64,000 nt of DNA from Schizochytrium sp. TIO01 (GCA_004764695.1 SMSO01000032.1:1758501-1822500), one strand, 5' to 3'. Positions 10,345 through 20,755 are shown, counted from the stretch's first letter. The notes: a model not told the origin generated them from the sequence alone. Translations and numbers: made by a program.

Positions 10345-11610
10345 TTACCATTCTCTCTTCCCGCACGTAAAGAGAGGCTGACCTTGATCTGTAATGTCAT
10401 TGATAGCAAAAAGACAACCTTGTAAAATAACGCCGATGACATTAGCCAGTGCAATTCCAATTGACGACGCTGCTGTAACTGCAGCCATGGAAAATTCTTG
10501 TGTCTCATACGGAAGTGTGCGACCCATAATACAAAAGCTATGTACATAAACTGCGCCACCTAGGCACCCAACAAAGAAACAAACCACAAGAATGGAATAA
10601 TCCCACCAGAAATGGTAAATTGCATCAAGAGTAAAGAAACACAGTAATGCCGTCTGTAAAAATGGCATAAGCCAGAGCTCGCGAACTCCAAGGTGGAAAT
10701 ACGCACCGGATGACCGAGAGAAAAATACACCCACTTGATAAAGCCAATTAGAGTATAGGTAGAATTTACCCCTAGCTTCTTGTGAGTGGACAGGGAAGCC
10801 AAAGGAAGCCCATGTTCCTGACTGCATCACGTACTCAGTGAGATAGACAAGAAACAGAGGAATTGAAAATCGCCAAAGTGAGCAGAAAATGCGAAACTTT
10901 GCGATCATGCCATTGTTTCCCTGGCCTGCATCATTTTCTCGATTATTATTAGTTTCGTCGTTATGGTCAAGAAGAAGATAGCTCGCACCACTTAATGATT
11001 CAGAACTGGGGCTACGAGAATTCTGATCAAAAGGTTTAACTAAGAGTCCGAGAAAAGTACCGAGAAATCCCAACGGAATTAAATTAGCCAAAAGTAAAGT
11101 TGTCTTAAAGCTAAGCTGACAAAAGTCAACACAAAGCGCTTTAAATGCATATCCAAAGATTCCAGCGAATCCTGTGCCACTTGACCATGCTGTCACCTCA
11201 CCTCGTCCATAATATGACATGAGCCCAAGCATTGAGCACTCTCCAAGACCTTGAGCAAAAGAACCAATAAGGATTCCCAACAGGCGTAGCCATATTACCT
11301 CTGCAAGTGCCACGAGGGACACCCCACTCGCAAACGCAAACGTGCATAGAATCACACGATTTCGATAGCTAACCAAGTGAAACCAGTACGGCCCAGTGAT
11401 TGTAACTAGCAAACTCGGCACGTTGTTACAGAAATAAATGACGCCTACACCACCAGGTACGATAAAAGCCGCACCAGCGTTGAGAATGACAAATATTGCG
11501 TTATTGAAGAGCCCAAGCAGCCATATTGCTGCATGGTTGCCCCAATGTGTTTTACCTGTGACTTCATCAGACCCTCTGGGGTTGATGAGACCCTGAGTTT
11601 CACCTTGCAT
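10345..11610 (-). CDS. CLN3: CLN3 (battenin)-like lysosomal membrane protein
   Basis: Multi-pass membrane protein of the CLN3 family, which acts in lysosome or vacuole membranes; human loss causes juvenile Batten disease. It has 421 residues, against 438 in human, and starts at the ATG at 11608-11610. Family landmarks are the N-terminal LLGLFNNAIFVILNAGAA helix, the loop WSSGTGFAGIFG, an acidic, Asn-rich cytosolic loop in the middle (about 195-235), and a final helix region with EFSMAAVTAASSIGIALAN, which matches the conserved C-terminal region. At least ten hydrophobic segments are visible. The gene converges on the ATG8-domain gene, leaving about 280 bases between the two stops, and diverges from the orphan membrane protein gene. 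Confidence 0.93.
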   Translation of the reverse strand: MQGETQGLINPRGSDEVTGKTHWGNHAAIWLLGLFNNAIFVILNAGAAFIVPGGVGVIYFCNNVPSLLVTITGPYWFHLVSYRNRVILCTFAFASGVSLVALAEVIWLRLLGILIGSFAQGLGECSMLGLMSYYGRGEVTAWSSGTGFAGIFGYAFKALCVDFCQLSFKTTLLLANLIPLGFLGTFLGLLVKPFDQNSRSPSSESLSGASYLLLDHNDETNNNRENDAGQGNNGMIAKFRIFCSLWRFSIPLFLVYLTEYVMQSGTWASFGFPVHSQEARGKFYLYSNWLYQVGVFFSRSSGAYFHLGVRELWLMPFLQTALLCFFTLDAIYHFWWDYSILVVCFFVGCLGGAVYVHSFCIMGRTLPYETQEFSMAAVTAASSIGIALANVIGVILQGCLFAINDITDQGQPLFTCGKREW

Positions 11611-12464
11611 GGCAGCTTATCCTAGTTGTACCAATGGCTCACAAGATTGCGCAAAAGCGCCGATACCTTAGCGAAGACAGTAGTGCTCCTGGGCAGCTAT
11701 CTGAGTTTACATACCTCGCTCTGGCATGAGGCATAAGGTTCCTCGCGTGCCATCTTTGACTGATTTTTTTGGGACCAGAAAATATAAAGAAAAAAAATCC
11801 CCGTTAGCACTCAAGACTTGACGTCTATATTTCAGCTACCTATTAATTTTCTTTGTGTAGCTTATATCGGAACGAACGATTATGGTTGTGCTTGTTGGGT
11901 GAAAACCACTCTCTTGATGTCTTACTCACTGGCAGTTGGTTTGAGTACCTACCTACCAGTTCTCCCATCTTTTTAGTTTTATATAGACATTATATATTAA
12001 TTTTAAGAAAGTCACATATGACCACCTCTGCAGAGATTGAAATCTATCCACAAACCGAGATGAATCTGAAGATAGCCAAACCAGATAAGGAAATCACAAT
12101 TCCACCATTGTCGTTTTGCCTCATCTCATGTCGTGAGCTTCTGATAGACATGTGGCTGCCTCGTGCATTATGTATCTTCGATTGATCCAGTTATCCTGCG
12201 TTTAACACACTTATTCGCGACTATCACAGCGTGTTGTTAACCCAATAATCCCGGGCGCTCTATTCACAAATCCAAACAAACTTTTCTTAATGCTCAATTC
12301 TTTCTGTACTTTCGCCGACTGCTTTTCTCAACTCTGTTTATATTCATCTTCCTTCTGACTTGAGCATCGATAATGATTTATTTTCAGGAGTATACCTAAG
12401 AATTTATGTACAAGCGAAAAATACTTTTTCTTTTACGCGCAAAAACGCATCCACGACGACGAGC
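11611..12464. other. Divergent promoter region
   Basis: This lies between the CLN3 start (-) and the orphan membrane protein start (+). A 110-codon ORF at 11853-12185 starts at a real ATG but has no domain or composition that suggests coding. A direct TACCTACC motif lies near 11945. The last about 100 bases remain open in frame with the downstream gene without an ATG. Confidence 0.45.
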
Positions 12465-13325
12465 ATGGTGTCGAGTCGTTCCTCACTTGCCTCGCGCCTG
12501 CCCTTGATGCTTGCCGCAGTTGCGCTGGCGCTAGCCCTTCTATGGCGTTCACAGTCACTCTCGCAGTCATTGGACTACAGCATGGGCGTTGTTCCAGGCT
12601 CTATGAATAACATCATAGGACAGCCTGAAGCCACCAAAGATCCGTGGGCTTCCCACTCACGACGCGCCGGATCTCGTAGACGACCCGTGCCAGGATTAAC
12701 AGGGTCCTGGAAAGCAGCAGTAGCAGCAGTTGCCACAGCGGCGTTGGCAGTTGCGGCATACTGGTGGCGGAAAAAGGCCGTCGCAGCTCTGGACGCATGT
12801 GGACTCTCATTCCTCGTGGAGCTGCTTGGTATGGCAGGAGCGCAGGCGTTACCACCCATGGAGGAACAAGAGGATGATCTTTCCAACCTCCCTCCTCTCG
12901 TGGACGCAGTACTGTCCGAGTCAACGCCTGAGAACGGCTCGGAAACAACAAACTTCTGCGAATCTCATGATAATATCGAAGGAAACAACCTCAAAAAAGA
13001 CGCAGAGCATGAAAAAGTGCGAGGCGTTACAAGCTTTAATAAAGAAGGTCAAACACTGAGGAGGAGAAGGAGGGACTCTGAAGGTATAGGGATGGACAAA
13101 GTTCGCCCTGAAGATACCTGGACAACCACCGATGCGAAGGCAACAGCAACACGTAGGTTTGTGCCGTGCGACGCGAGTGAAATTACGCTGCCAGACGACT
13201 GGCTTGTCTTTGATGAAAAGTTTGGACTCGTCCCAGCCAGGTCTGCTGCAAATACACAAGCTCACGATTCTGTCCAGCAGTTTGTGGTCCGGCACCATCA
13301 TCAAGAGGTGCCTGTGGGGCATTAA
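12465..13325 (+). CDS. Orphan membrane protein with hydrophobic N-terminal half and polar tail
   Basis: I do not recognise this protein. From the ATG at 12465 it has 286 residues (upstream in-frame sequence begins only at a TTG). A hydrophobic N-terminal segment (about 11-26, Leu/Ala-rich) could be a signal anchor. A Ser/Arg-rich linker follows, then an Ala/Val-rich segment (about 83-100) ending in WWRKK, and another weakly hydrophobic stretch (about 107-128), which together could form a membrane hairpin. The rest is charged and disordered, with an Arg cluster RRRRR near 200. The C-terminal region holds DDWLVFDEKFGLVP (about 244-257), the only compact conserved-looking motif. It includes F253-G-L-V after acidic residues, which is weakly LIR-like. 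A membrane-anchored adaptor is conceivable but unproven. Confidence 0.7.
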   Translation: MVSSRSSLASRLPLMLAAVALALALLWRSQSLSQSLDYSMGVVPGSMNNIIGQPEATKDPWASHSRRAGSRRRPVPGLTGSWKAAVAAVATAALAVAAYWWRKKAVAALDACGLSFLVELLGMAGAQALPPMEEQEDDLSNLPPLVDAVLSESTPENGSETTNFCESHDNIEGNNLKKDAEHEKVRGVTSFNKEGQTLRRRRRDSEGIGMDKVRPEDTWTTTDAKATATRRFVPCDASEITLPDDWLVFDEKFGLVPARSAANTQAHDSVQQFVVRHHHQEVPVGH

Positions 13326-13763
13326 GTCGGGCTCGAGTGACGCTCTACGAGACAATATTTATGCACACATAGCGTAAAGTACGACGGGGAAAAGGAAATA
13401 CTTCCCACGAAGACCCCGCTGGGCCCATGTCACAAATTACCTCAGGTTATTAAAACATGAACACCGAACAAAGAAAGAAAGATAAAGACGGGGCTGCCAA
13501 ACCTGGTTAGCCCTGGCTACAATTTGTAAGAATGAAATTTATCATAATTTAGTAATATACATACATGCAAAGAAGCAAGTTCAAGCTACCGGATCTTGAA
13601 AGAAACTTGGGTGGATGCAATTCATTCTAGTTTTTGCGCTCTGATATGCATTTATAATCATCATCGTGACCTTTTCCTCTTTTTCGTTTTTTTTTTTTTT
13701 TTTTCTTTCTTCAAAAAGCGTGAAAGGAGTACATAGGTAGAAGGGTATGCAAAACTCGCATTC
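13326..13763. other. Intergenic between convergent genes, with poly-T tract
   Basis: No gene seen. It carries the 3' ends of the orphan membrane protein (+) and the DNA polymerase (-). A run of 18 T lies at 13687-13704. Confidence 0.6.
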
Positions 13764-15560
13764 TTAAGAGTCGACAGAACCAGTACGACGCCTCTTAGCA
13801 TCGTTGTGCTCAGCTGCTGAGTTCGAAGCTTTGCCAGCAATGTCAATCGACTCCTGGTCGTAGCAGTTGCGCTCAGATGGCTTCTTATAAGGAAAACCTA
13901 GCCATCGAAATACATCCTGTTCTGTTCTACAGTGACTTGCTACGGGTATTGTGCGTTTGGCCACTCGATCTTTCCCAGCCCTAACCGCTTGAAAGATTCC
14001 CTCATCGCTCATGGAATATCCTTTTCGTTTGGCAAAGTTTCTCATGGAGCGGTTGAAATGGTCACTTCCAGTAAAGTATAACAGTGCGAATGGAAATTGA
14101 TGACGTGGATAAAATTTTATGTCAAGCCGTCGACACACTTTATAGCCGGGTAGCCTACAGATTCCCATGTAAGTTTGTTTTTGTGGAACCTGGCCTTCTT
14201 TGTTGATTGGTTGTTCCTTTACCCGACCTAAGTCAGCTTGAAGAAATCCCTTCATATGAAGAGCTGCCACAAGTTCCCGTAGTGGGGGGCATCCTGCTTG
14301 ATTAGGGGTACTAATGATAATGTCAACGTCACCTGAGGATGATTTACCACGGCGGTACGAACCACATATTTCTGAAATTAAGGCCTTTTCAGGCCAAATT
14401 TCATCTGCAGTCACACGTACAAAGTGTCCAATTGCATCAACTTCCGCCCGTGGGATGCGCTCTTGAATGTCGTCCAGGTACTGGAGTCCAATCTGTTGGA
14501 TTGGATTCAGAACAGATGGATTCGCACGAAGATCAGCGATTGAGTGAAAACCCTTTTTGTATAATTCAGCAGCTACAGAGGTACCAATGCCATGAACCTT
14601 TTGCAGATCTCGAACGGCAAGTGCAAGCTCCGATTTCCAAACCTCTTCCGCACGGCGGATGTGGCCTGTCTGGAGGGCTTCGTCTATCATTTTCAATATT
14701 TTCCCGCCCATCCCCTTGTAACTGCGCAGCTGGTCCGAAGAGGTTACCTCAAATGTGAGTGATCGTAGTATGTCTACAGCCTTTTTGAATGATACCTTGC
14801 GCCATTCTTCGCCGGTGATGTCATAATACTCAACAAGTGGCTCTAGAGCGGAAGTCAACCTTTCATTCATGTTTGGGCGAATAGCTTCTGTGCCTGATTT
14901 AAAGCACGCATAAGCTTGCCGCATGTCATAGCGCTTCGCAGCCGAGCTATGCTGCTCGTCGGAAGCTGAGTTGCTGTTAGCACCACCACCTGTGTCATGT
15001 TTTGGTATTTCAGAGGGGGGGAACTCCGCAAGCCCCAAATATTTGCCGCGGATTAGAAAATTAGAACATTTCTTTTCATAAGCTTTTGGTATATGAGCTT
15101 TCCAGTCCTTTGAATTCTCTCCTACTGAGGTCGCGTCTTCGGCCTGTTGACCTTGGGCTCCAAGTCTCAATTCAACCCATGCTCGAAATCCTGCACTGGA
15201 ATTAGAAGCGTCTGACCCTGCTAAGGCGAGCTCATGCTGCGCCTTGCGACGGCGCCAGTCCATGGATTCTGTGATCTCATCAGGAGGTTTTTGCTTGCTT
15301 GCAAGTTGTGTGAGCCATTCTGGTGTTACGATTAGTTTGCTATCTAAATTGATTGCAGATTCCTCGCTCTCACCTGAGGTTTCCAAAGCCCAAGCGCGTA
15401 TGTCCTCCATTTCAAGGTGCAACGAGGCCACAATATGCGTCACATCGCCTTCGAGCTTGTCAGTGCTCGGAATCTTCAGGCTTTGAAGCTTTTGTAAACA
15501 AAGGCGAACATAGCCTGCAAGCATGTCCCTGCCCTTCGGAAGAAGGGCAACCTTGATCAT
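13764..15560 (-). CDS. POLL: Family X DNA polymerase, lambda-like, with BRCT domain
   Basis: Nuclear gap-filling DNA polymerase for base excision repair and end joining. It has 598 residues (human Pol lambda 575) and starts at the ATG at 15558-15560. An N-terminal BRCT-type domain (about 1-90, with the PEWL motif near 81-84) is followed by a Ser-rich linker and an 8-kDa-like helical domain (about 225-310). A helix-hairpin-helix VHGIGTSVA lies at about 322-330. The palm carries GSYRRGK (400-406) and the metal-binding pair D411-V-D413, with the third aspartate D480 in RRLDI. The dNTP-binding YFTGS motif is at 495-499 and KRKGYSMSDEG follows. A basic KRRR near residue 590 is a probable nuclear signal. 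All catalytic residues are present, so the enzyme should be active. BRCT plus HhH plus the YFTGS motif favours Pol lambda over Pol beta. Confidence 0.95.
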   Translation of the reverse strand: MIKVALLPKGRDMLAGYVRLCLQKLQSLKIPSTDKLEGDVTHIVASLHLEMEDIRAWALETSGESEESAINLDSKLIVTPEWLTQLASKQKPPDEITESMDWRRRKAQHELALAGSDASNSSAGFRAWVELRLGAQGQQAEDATSVGENSKDWKAHIPKAYEKKCSNFLIRGKYLGLAEFPPSEIPKHDTGGGANSNSASDEQHSSAAKRYDMRQAYACFKSGTEAIRPNMNERLTSALEPLVEYYDITGEEWRKVSFKKAVDILRSLTFEVTSSDQLRSYKGMGGKILKMIDEALQTGHIRRAEEVWKSELALAVRDLQKVHGIGTSVAAELYKKGFHSIADLRANPSVLNPIQQIGLQYLDDIQERIPRAEVDAIGHFVRVTADEIWPEKALISEICGSYRRGKSSSGDVDIIISTPNQAGCPPLRELVAALHMKGFLQADLGRVKEQPINKEGQVPQKQTYMGICRLPGYKVCRRLDIKFYPRHQFPFALLYFTGSDHFNRSMRNFAKRKGYSMSDEGIFQAVRAGKDRVAKRTIPVASHCRTEQDVFRWLGFPYKKPSERNCYDQESIDIAGKASNSAAEHNDAKRRRTGSVDS

Positions 15561-16116
15561 GATGCGCTGCTTGCTCGGCTTCAGCTACAACGTGCAACAC
15601 TAATAACAAAACCTTTCGTGCAGTCTTTTCATGGGAGTATTATCTACGCAGATCCCCTTCGTGGATGAGTTGGTTTGATTGATTTCCTTCGTACAACGTC
15701 AACTCGCTCCACTTGGTTCGGCCGCTCTTAAGGAGCGCACCTCGCGGCTCTGCTGTCGTGAAGAGTATCGAGGAAAACAACGAAGCTTGCGGAACCCGCT
15801 TATTCACTATTTGCAGATGTGAACTTGAAGTAGGAAATCACTTCAAGTTACAGAGTAAAATCTCTAACTTGCACAGAGTTCTATCCGCTGCCCAGTAATC
15901 TCGAGAATTGAGCTCAGGTTGCCGGAAAGAAAACTAGTTCAGATCAGACCTTCCTCATACCGCGCATGATGGCTATGTTTTCTTTCAACATTCATGGCTG
16001 ATGATCATGTGTGATTACTATTTTATTTTTAAATGTTATCATAATTATCATAATACCCCCAAAAAAGAAAGAAAAAAAAGACACACAAGGTTAAGTGCAC
16101 TGGTAGAAAAAAAAAC
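15561..16116. other. Intergenic, no gene seen
   Basis: This is the 5' flank of the polymerase gene and the 3' flank of the tRNA pair. An A-rich stretch (about 16061-16115) ends in nine A just beside the first tRNA. On the minus strand that is a T9 run suitable as a Pol III terminator. Confidence 0.5.
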
Positions 16117-16188
16117 TGACCCTGGCCGGACTCGAACCGACAATTTCCACCTTAGGAGGGTGGCGAATTTCCATTATTCCACAAGGTC
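16117..16188 (-). tRNA. trnR-CCU: tRNA-Arg (anticodon CCU), proximal copy
   Basis: Read on the minus strand, the 72 bases fold as a standard tRNA. The 7-bp acceptor stem is GACCTTG with CAGGGTC (including a T-G pair), with discriminator A. The D stem is GAAT/ATTC, the anticodon stem CCACC/GGTGG with loop CTCCTAA, the variable loop 5 nt, and the T arm GTCGG-TTCGAGT-CCGGC. Anticodon CCT reads AGG, arginine. CCA is not encoded, as expected in a eukaryote. There is no intron. A T9 run follows immediately on the minus strand. A TATATA lies about 31-38 bases upstream of the 5' end and may help Pol III. The sequence is identical to the second copy 102 bases away. Confidence 0.95.
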
Positions 16189-16290
16189 TGGCTATTTGAT
16201 TAGAGAAGGCTTGGCGAAGTATATAAACCTTCCGGGGGCCGGGTTGGCCTACATGTAATGGTTGGTTACAGAAGCGCGAAAGAGAACAAA

Positions 16291-16362
16291 TGACCCTGGC
16301 CGGACTCGAACCGACAATTTCCACCTTAGGAGGGTGGCGAATTTCCATTATTCCACAAGGTC
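16291..16362 (-). tRNA. trnR-CCU: tRNA-Arg (anticodon CCU), distal copy
   Basis: This is an identical 72-base copy of the neighbouring tRNA-Arg(CCU) gene, in the same orientation and upstream of it. Unlike the other copy, no run of four or more T follows its 3' end on the minus strand anywhere in the 102-base spacer. Transcription may therefore run on into the second gene, giving a two-tRNA precursor. The spacer is not duplicated, so the repeat is confined to the tRNA itself. Confidence 0.95.
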
Positions 16363-16639
16363 ATGTGACTTGTTTGTCGCTGTAGTTTCTGTGGCTGTAA
16401 ATAACTTTCTAGTTGAGTGAAATAGCTGCATGCAGGCTCACGAGAAATAATCTTATTGAAAAGGAGAATATTGGACAACCAAGCGAAGCCAGAAGATGTG
16501 CATAAAATGTATGATTGGAATCGAGATGCATGAGGGAAACTGAACATCAACAGAAAATACTCGAATGGTGAGAATAGTGACCTAATTATACAATATTGAG
16601 CTAAAAGAAGGGTTTACTAGAAGTCTCATCTGTGAACTT

Positions 16640-18028
16640 TTACGATGATACGCTAGCAGGCACCGGAGGAGAAGTCTGGTGACCAACCTCAGCAGCAGTG
16701 GAAGCCTCGCTTTCATCTGGAACCTCAACATTCTTTGATGACTTAGTAGTAGGTGCCAAGCCATGAACTTGGGTACACACTTGCTCGGGTGTAGTTGAAG
16801 TAGCAATCTGCTTGAAAAAATGCTCATCGCGCTTCACGAAATTATTCTGAGCATCAAGAACGATATGGACGGTACAAGATGACTGCGAGTTCGTGTTTTT
16901 AATTGTGATTGTCATCGATCCTCCAGTTTGGGGAACAAGAAACAACGTTTTCGAGCCCCTCGGACCAGGATTCAATTTTTCAGAGGCAATCGTCATGTCA
17001 CCAACTTTAACGACAACTGATAAAAGTGTGTTTGCATCAGAAGATGTATATGAAACATCAATAGAGCAGAACTTATTCGCTGAGACAGGTGCAGCTGTCT
17101 CGACAGATGACTCAGCTCCCACTTCAATTGTCTTCACGGCAGAACGCTCGGAGAATGGCAACAAACTGGCTGGGCAGTCTTCAGCAGGCCTTTTACCTCC
17201 CATGTATTCGGGGACTTGGTCATAAGCTCCCCACTGTTTGAGGAAAGGGCACTCTTCGCCACCGCGGCCTGGGCACAGGCGCTGTTTCTCAACAGCACGC
17301 TTATTCTGTAACTTGTTGACCATGCGGATGAGAAAGCGTACTGCCGAGGGAAGGCCAATGAGGGCTTGTAAGCCGAGTAGCTGCGGATACACAGTTTGGC
17401 TAATATGAGAACTCTTACCAAGGGCTTGAATAAACCTCGTGTCGAATCTAGACATGGAAAAACCTGAAGCTTCAACTGCAGTGATCATTTTGATTATTTT
17501 CCCAGATGAGCGAGTACGTGCGTCGCATAGCTGGAACCCAATCTCGTTCGAAAGAACAAGTCCTAGCTTGACATCTTCAACAGATAGCTCTTGCATCAAG
17601 TTTTTAGCGTCGCTAGCTCCTGAACGGACAATAAAAAGAGGGTGCTGATCTGCACCAAGTGCGCCGCAAAATCCGACGCATTGGCTGCGCGCCATGACGC
17701 TTTGGATTTCATGACCAGTGAAAACTGCCTTACGAAGGTCGGCGAGATGCTCCTTGCGAAACTTGAGTGCCTCTCGAACCTCCTTGGCGGCCTTGTCAAC
17801 ATGTCCATCAGCCGACAAGATAAACCTCAGCAGGAAGAGGTCGTCAGTTGGCGTGCCAACATCTCCAGCCTTTTCAATATCCTGGGCGACTTCCTTGCGC
17901 AGCTCCTCAAGCTCTTCTGCAGCTTTGGATTTCCACTCCTCCACGCTGTCGCCAAGCTCCACGACCCACGATTTCTTACTGTGGCCCTTGTCGCCCTTGC
18001 GCTTTCCTGGGAGTCTCATGGACACCAT
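16640..18028 (-). CDS. SEC14-like (CRAL-TRIO) protein with C-terminal GOLD-like domain
   Basis: Probable phospholipid or phosphoinositide transfer or trafficking protein of the SEC14-GOLD class (animal SEC14L, plant patellins). It has 462 residues and starts at the ATG at 18026-18028; a second ATG three codons on is possible. A basic head and an acidic helix (about 25-55) are followed by a CRAL-TRIO N-terminal helical region containing DDLFLLRFILSADGHVDKA (about 62-80). The CRAL-TRIO lipid-binding domain spans about 100-290 and closes with the typical VPEYMGG. A beta-rich GOLD-like domain (about 320-410) follows, then a Ser/Thr/Pro-rich tail. GOLD domains in this class bind membranes or partners at the Golgi and endosomes. 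The domain order is clear; the exact lipid cannot be read from sequence. Confidence 0.88.
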   Translation of the reverse strand: MVSMRLPGKRKGDKGHSKKSWVVELGDSVEEWKSKAAEELEELRKEVAQDIEKAGDVGTPTDDLFLLRFILSADGHVDKAAKEVREALKFRKEHLADLRKAVFTGHEIQSVMARSQCVGFCGALGADQHPLFIVRSGASDAKNLMQELSVEDVKLGLVLSNEIGFQLCDARTRSSGKIIKMITAVEASGFSMSRFDTRFIQALGKSSHISQTVYPQLLGLQALIGLPSAVRFLIRMVNKLQNKRAVEKQRLCPGRGGEECPFLKQWGAYDQVPEYMGGKRPAEDCPASLLPFSERSAVKTIEVGAESSVETAAPVSANKFCSIDVSYTSSDANTLLSVVVKVGDMTIASEKLNPGPRGSKTLFLVPQTGGSMTITIKNTNSQSSCTVHIVLDAQNNFVKRDEHFFKQIATSTTPEQVCTQVHGLAPTTKSSKNVEVPDESEASTAAEVGHQTSPPVPASVSS

Positions 18029-18521
18029 CGTTCTTGTAGTAACTAGGTCTCCGTCCGGTTGACAGACTCTGAAACTCCAAAAGTTGATCTCGGATTAGTT
18101 TAGTTGCACTGAGTACCCAAGCCAAGGTTGTAGAGCGTCACAGGGGGTAACAATTTCAAGCCAATGCTCAAACCTATTTCGTCTTTGGAGCGTGTGAATT
18201 GAGATCTGCTCTCGAGGTCTAATAAGAAAGCTCCAGACTAGAGAAGACCTTATGCCAAGACTTTTTGCTAATGCGGGTTACTTTGTTTTGGAACTGGCTG
18301 TTGATGGAGGAATGTTCCGCCGAAGAACTTGCCTCAAGAGCTCTATTGCAAGCGAAATTCAAGTCTGTAATACCCGAAAGCGCCCTGACACTCTCAGCTT
18401 CGAGGCCTTCTTTGCTCCTCCAAGCGCCTTTAACACTTGCCTACGCATTTTGCATAGGGGGTACTAGTGCCAAATGGAACTCCATCTTAGAAGCACTTAC
18501 ACCCTAATCATTGTCTATTTA

Positions 18522-18543
18522 ACTAGCTAGCTAGCTAGCTAGC
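18522..18543. repeat. CTAG tetranucleotide run
   Basis: About five perfect units of the self-complementary tetranucleotide CTAG. It is non-coding. Confidence 0.9.
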
Positions 18544-18953
18544 GTGATAATTTATCTGTCGATTGATTTCTTTCGAGACATTCATTGTTCACTCCTTTAT
18601 TCCTCCTTTCACCCGAGTTTATGCACTCCTTCGATCTCCAGTTTATGCGATTACAAAGAAACAAAAGCAATGACCCATAAATCTGCTCGAGGTTCTCGAA
18701 GACCATTTACTAGCGTTCATAAACCCGATTCTTTTAAGCCATATTTTAGAGTCCATCCGACCGAAACACTCGCTTCATTCCTGCCTGACTGTGCCACTGC
18801 TTCGAGGAGACAGATGCACAGATGACGGCCTCAGCCACGGCCATCGCCATCGTCTTGGTTTCGTGAGGCCTGGTTTTATGTCATCGCCACAGTCCTCCTC
18901 AGTCCGAAGGCCTCGAGGCTCCGGAAACTCGACGAGTTAGTTTATGTATGTAT

Positions 18954-19004
18954 GAGTGAATGAATGAATGAATGAATGAATGAATGATGAATGAATGAAT
19001 GAAT
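18954..19004. repeat. GAAT tetranucleotide run
   Basis: About twelve GAAT units with one break (ATGATGA) near the middle. It is non-coding. Confidence 0.9.
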
Positions 19005-20654
19005 GCATACTTTACAATCTACGAAACTAAGCAGTTCTCGTTATCCAGCAAGCAAACAGTGATACGATCTAGTCATGAGACTGCGCGGAAGGACTGGTCA
19101 ACAGCCGGAGCCTGCTTCAGGTGGGAGTAGAAGAGGTCGGTTGGAGTAGAAGAAAATGAACGGGAAGACGACCGACTTGGAACGTATCAGCAGTCAATGC
19201 AACCTAACTGGTTGGTCAGTGCGTGAGCGAAATGAATGAAAGATGCCCACGCAATAGGGGAACTCAGTAATTGAAAGCTGCGAATGGCAATTCTATTCTA
19301 TCCAAGATTTTTATTATTTGCTATTATTACCTTAAATAATTAATTATAAAATTAGTTTTAAATTGTTCATTTATTTGGTTGTTAATTAATTAATTAATTA
19401 TTTATTTATCTAATGGAAAGAAAAGGTCGAAAGAGGCGGCATATCTGGAAAAGTAGGAGTGCGTTGGCAAAACCGATGCCTGCTCTATGGATATCAAAAG
19501 TGCCGATGGAGACTTGAACTTTCGAACTGATTCAAGCTTCAAGCAAGCAAAAATACGCAAGCCCATGATACTGGTGGAGGTCTTGGCAGAGGCTGGCAAC
19601 GTGGAGGGCTGGCGTCATGAGGGCAGCCTGAAAAGAAAAATCTCACGCAAGCAGCCACGGTTGGCAATGCTGGGTCGGTGGTTGCCTTTGACTCTGTTCT
19701 CTGTTCGCGGCTCTGGCTTGAAAGTTCTTACTATGCCAAATAGTAGGCAACAGCTAGCAGTTCTAGTTTTCACTAGAATAAATCGTACAAGCAAAAGACT
19801 GTGGGAGGTGGGAGGCCCCGCAGATAGATATAAGGCGTAGAGAGGAGTGCAGCAAGCAAAAAGCAATTACGAAGTAGCTTCGGTTTGGAATTCATGCTGG
19901 TAGAATTGGAGACTTAAAACGGCAATGTCACAGTCAGGAAAATGGAACCGAAAGTATGACATATACAACTATGATAGCCTAGAGGTGTGGAATAATTTCC
20001 TCTTCTTCTCAATCCTCCTTTGACCCTTACATGGGCCCTTTTTCATGTCAATTTAAAGCAAAATTCCAATTCTTCAATTCACGTCTGGCAGGAATGTAAA
20101 ATTTAGCAGAAATAAAGAAGAGTTAAGAGCATCTACCACGTCAAAGGCTGCATATGGAACAGTGCACACCAAACTCATGTTGGGTTATCCATATTTAAAT
20201 GAAACACCTTCTTATTAGCACGAGTTCATATACTTGGGTATTTGATTTGGACACCAGAACAGTCCGAGAATTCATTGCCTGTTTCATAATTTTTATTCTT
20301 TAAATGCATACAAGCAAGATTCTTCAATCTCAAGTGTATCTCAATCGCTCGATTTTAGCCCCAGATATCTCTCGCTACAAGTATCGCTTGATATCCAAAA
20401 GTGCTAACAGAGTATACTATGTAGTAACTACTAAACTAGATTCTCATAAAGTGGTCCATCATGATGCGATCAATGTATTCTCAAAGGTGACCAAGAACTA
20501 ACATCAAATAGGCCCGGTACTGGATGCCAATAATCTTACGTAGAAGGGGGGTGGGGGGTACAACATTTTGACTTGCTAAGTGCTAAACCTGGCTCACCAT
20601 CAAACTAAAGAATATCAGTGTTTTCAAACGCTTGTACAACCTCATGAGGCACAC

Positions 20655-20755
20655 CTTAGAATGATACCCAGTGGGTCACCCACCTAATACTCTCATTATT
20701 AACTTTGAGAAATCATGAAGGGCGCCAAAACATGAACGCCGCTGGATTCCATAGA
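20655..20755 (-). other. Possible degenerate 5S rRNA-like sequence
   Basis: On the minus strand this contains AGTATTAGGTGGGTGACC, close to the 3' internal promoter block of eukaryotic 5S rRNA (roughly AGTACTxxGATGGGTGACC). It is preceded at a reduced distance by AAGTTAA, like the AGTTAAGC block. The spacing between the two is about 12 bases shorter than in yeast 5S, and the rest matches poorly. It could be a 5S pseudogene, a 5S-derived element or chance. Confidence 0.2.

Noticed and set aside
16001-16348. 85-codon ORFs on both strands that share a peptide
   Set aside because: The shared peptide is the translation of the two identical tRNA genes.
19487-19840. 117-codon ORF
   Set aside because: Featureless, in repeat-rich DNA, and overlapped by an 83-codon ORF on the other strand.
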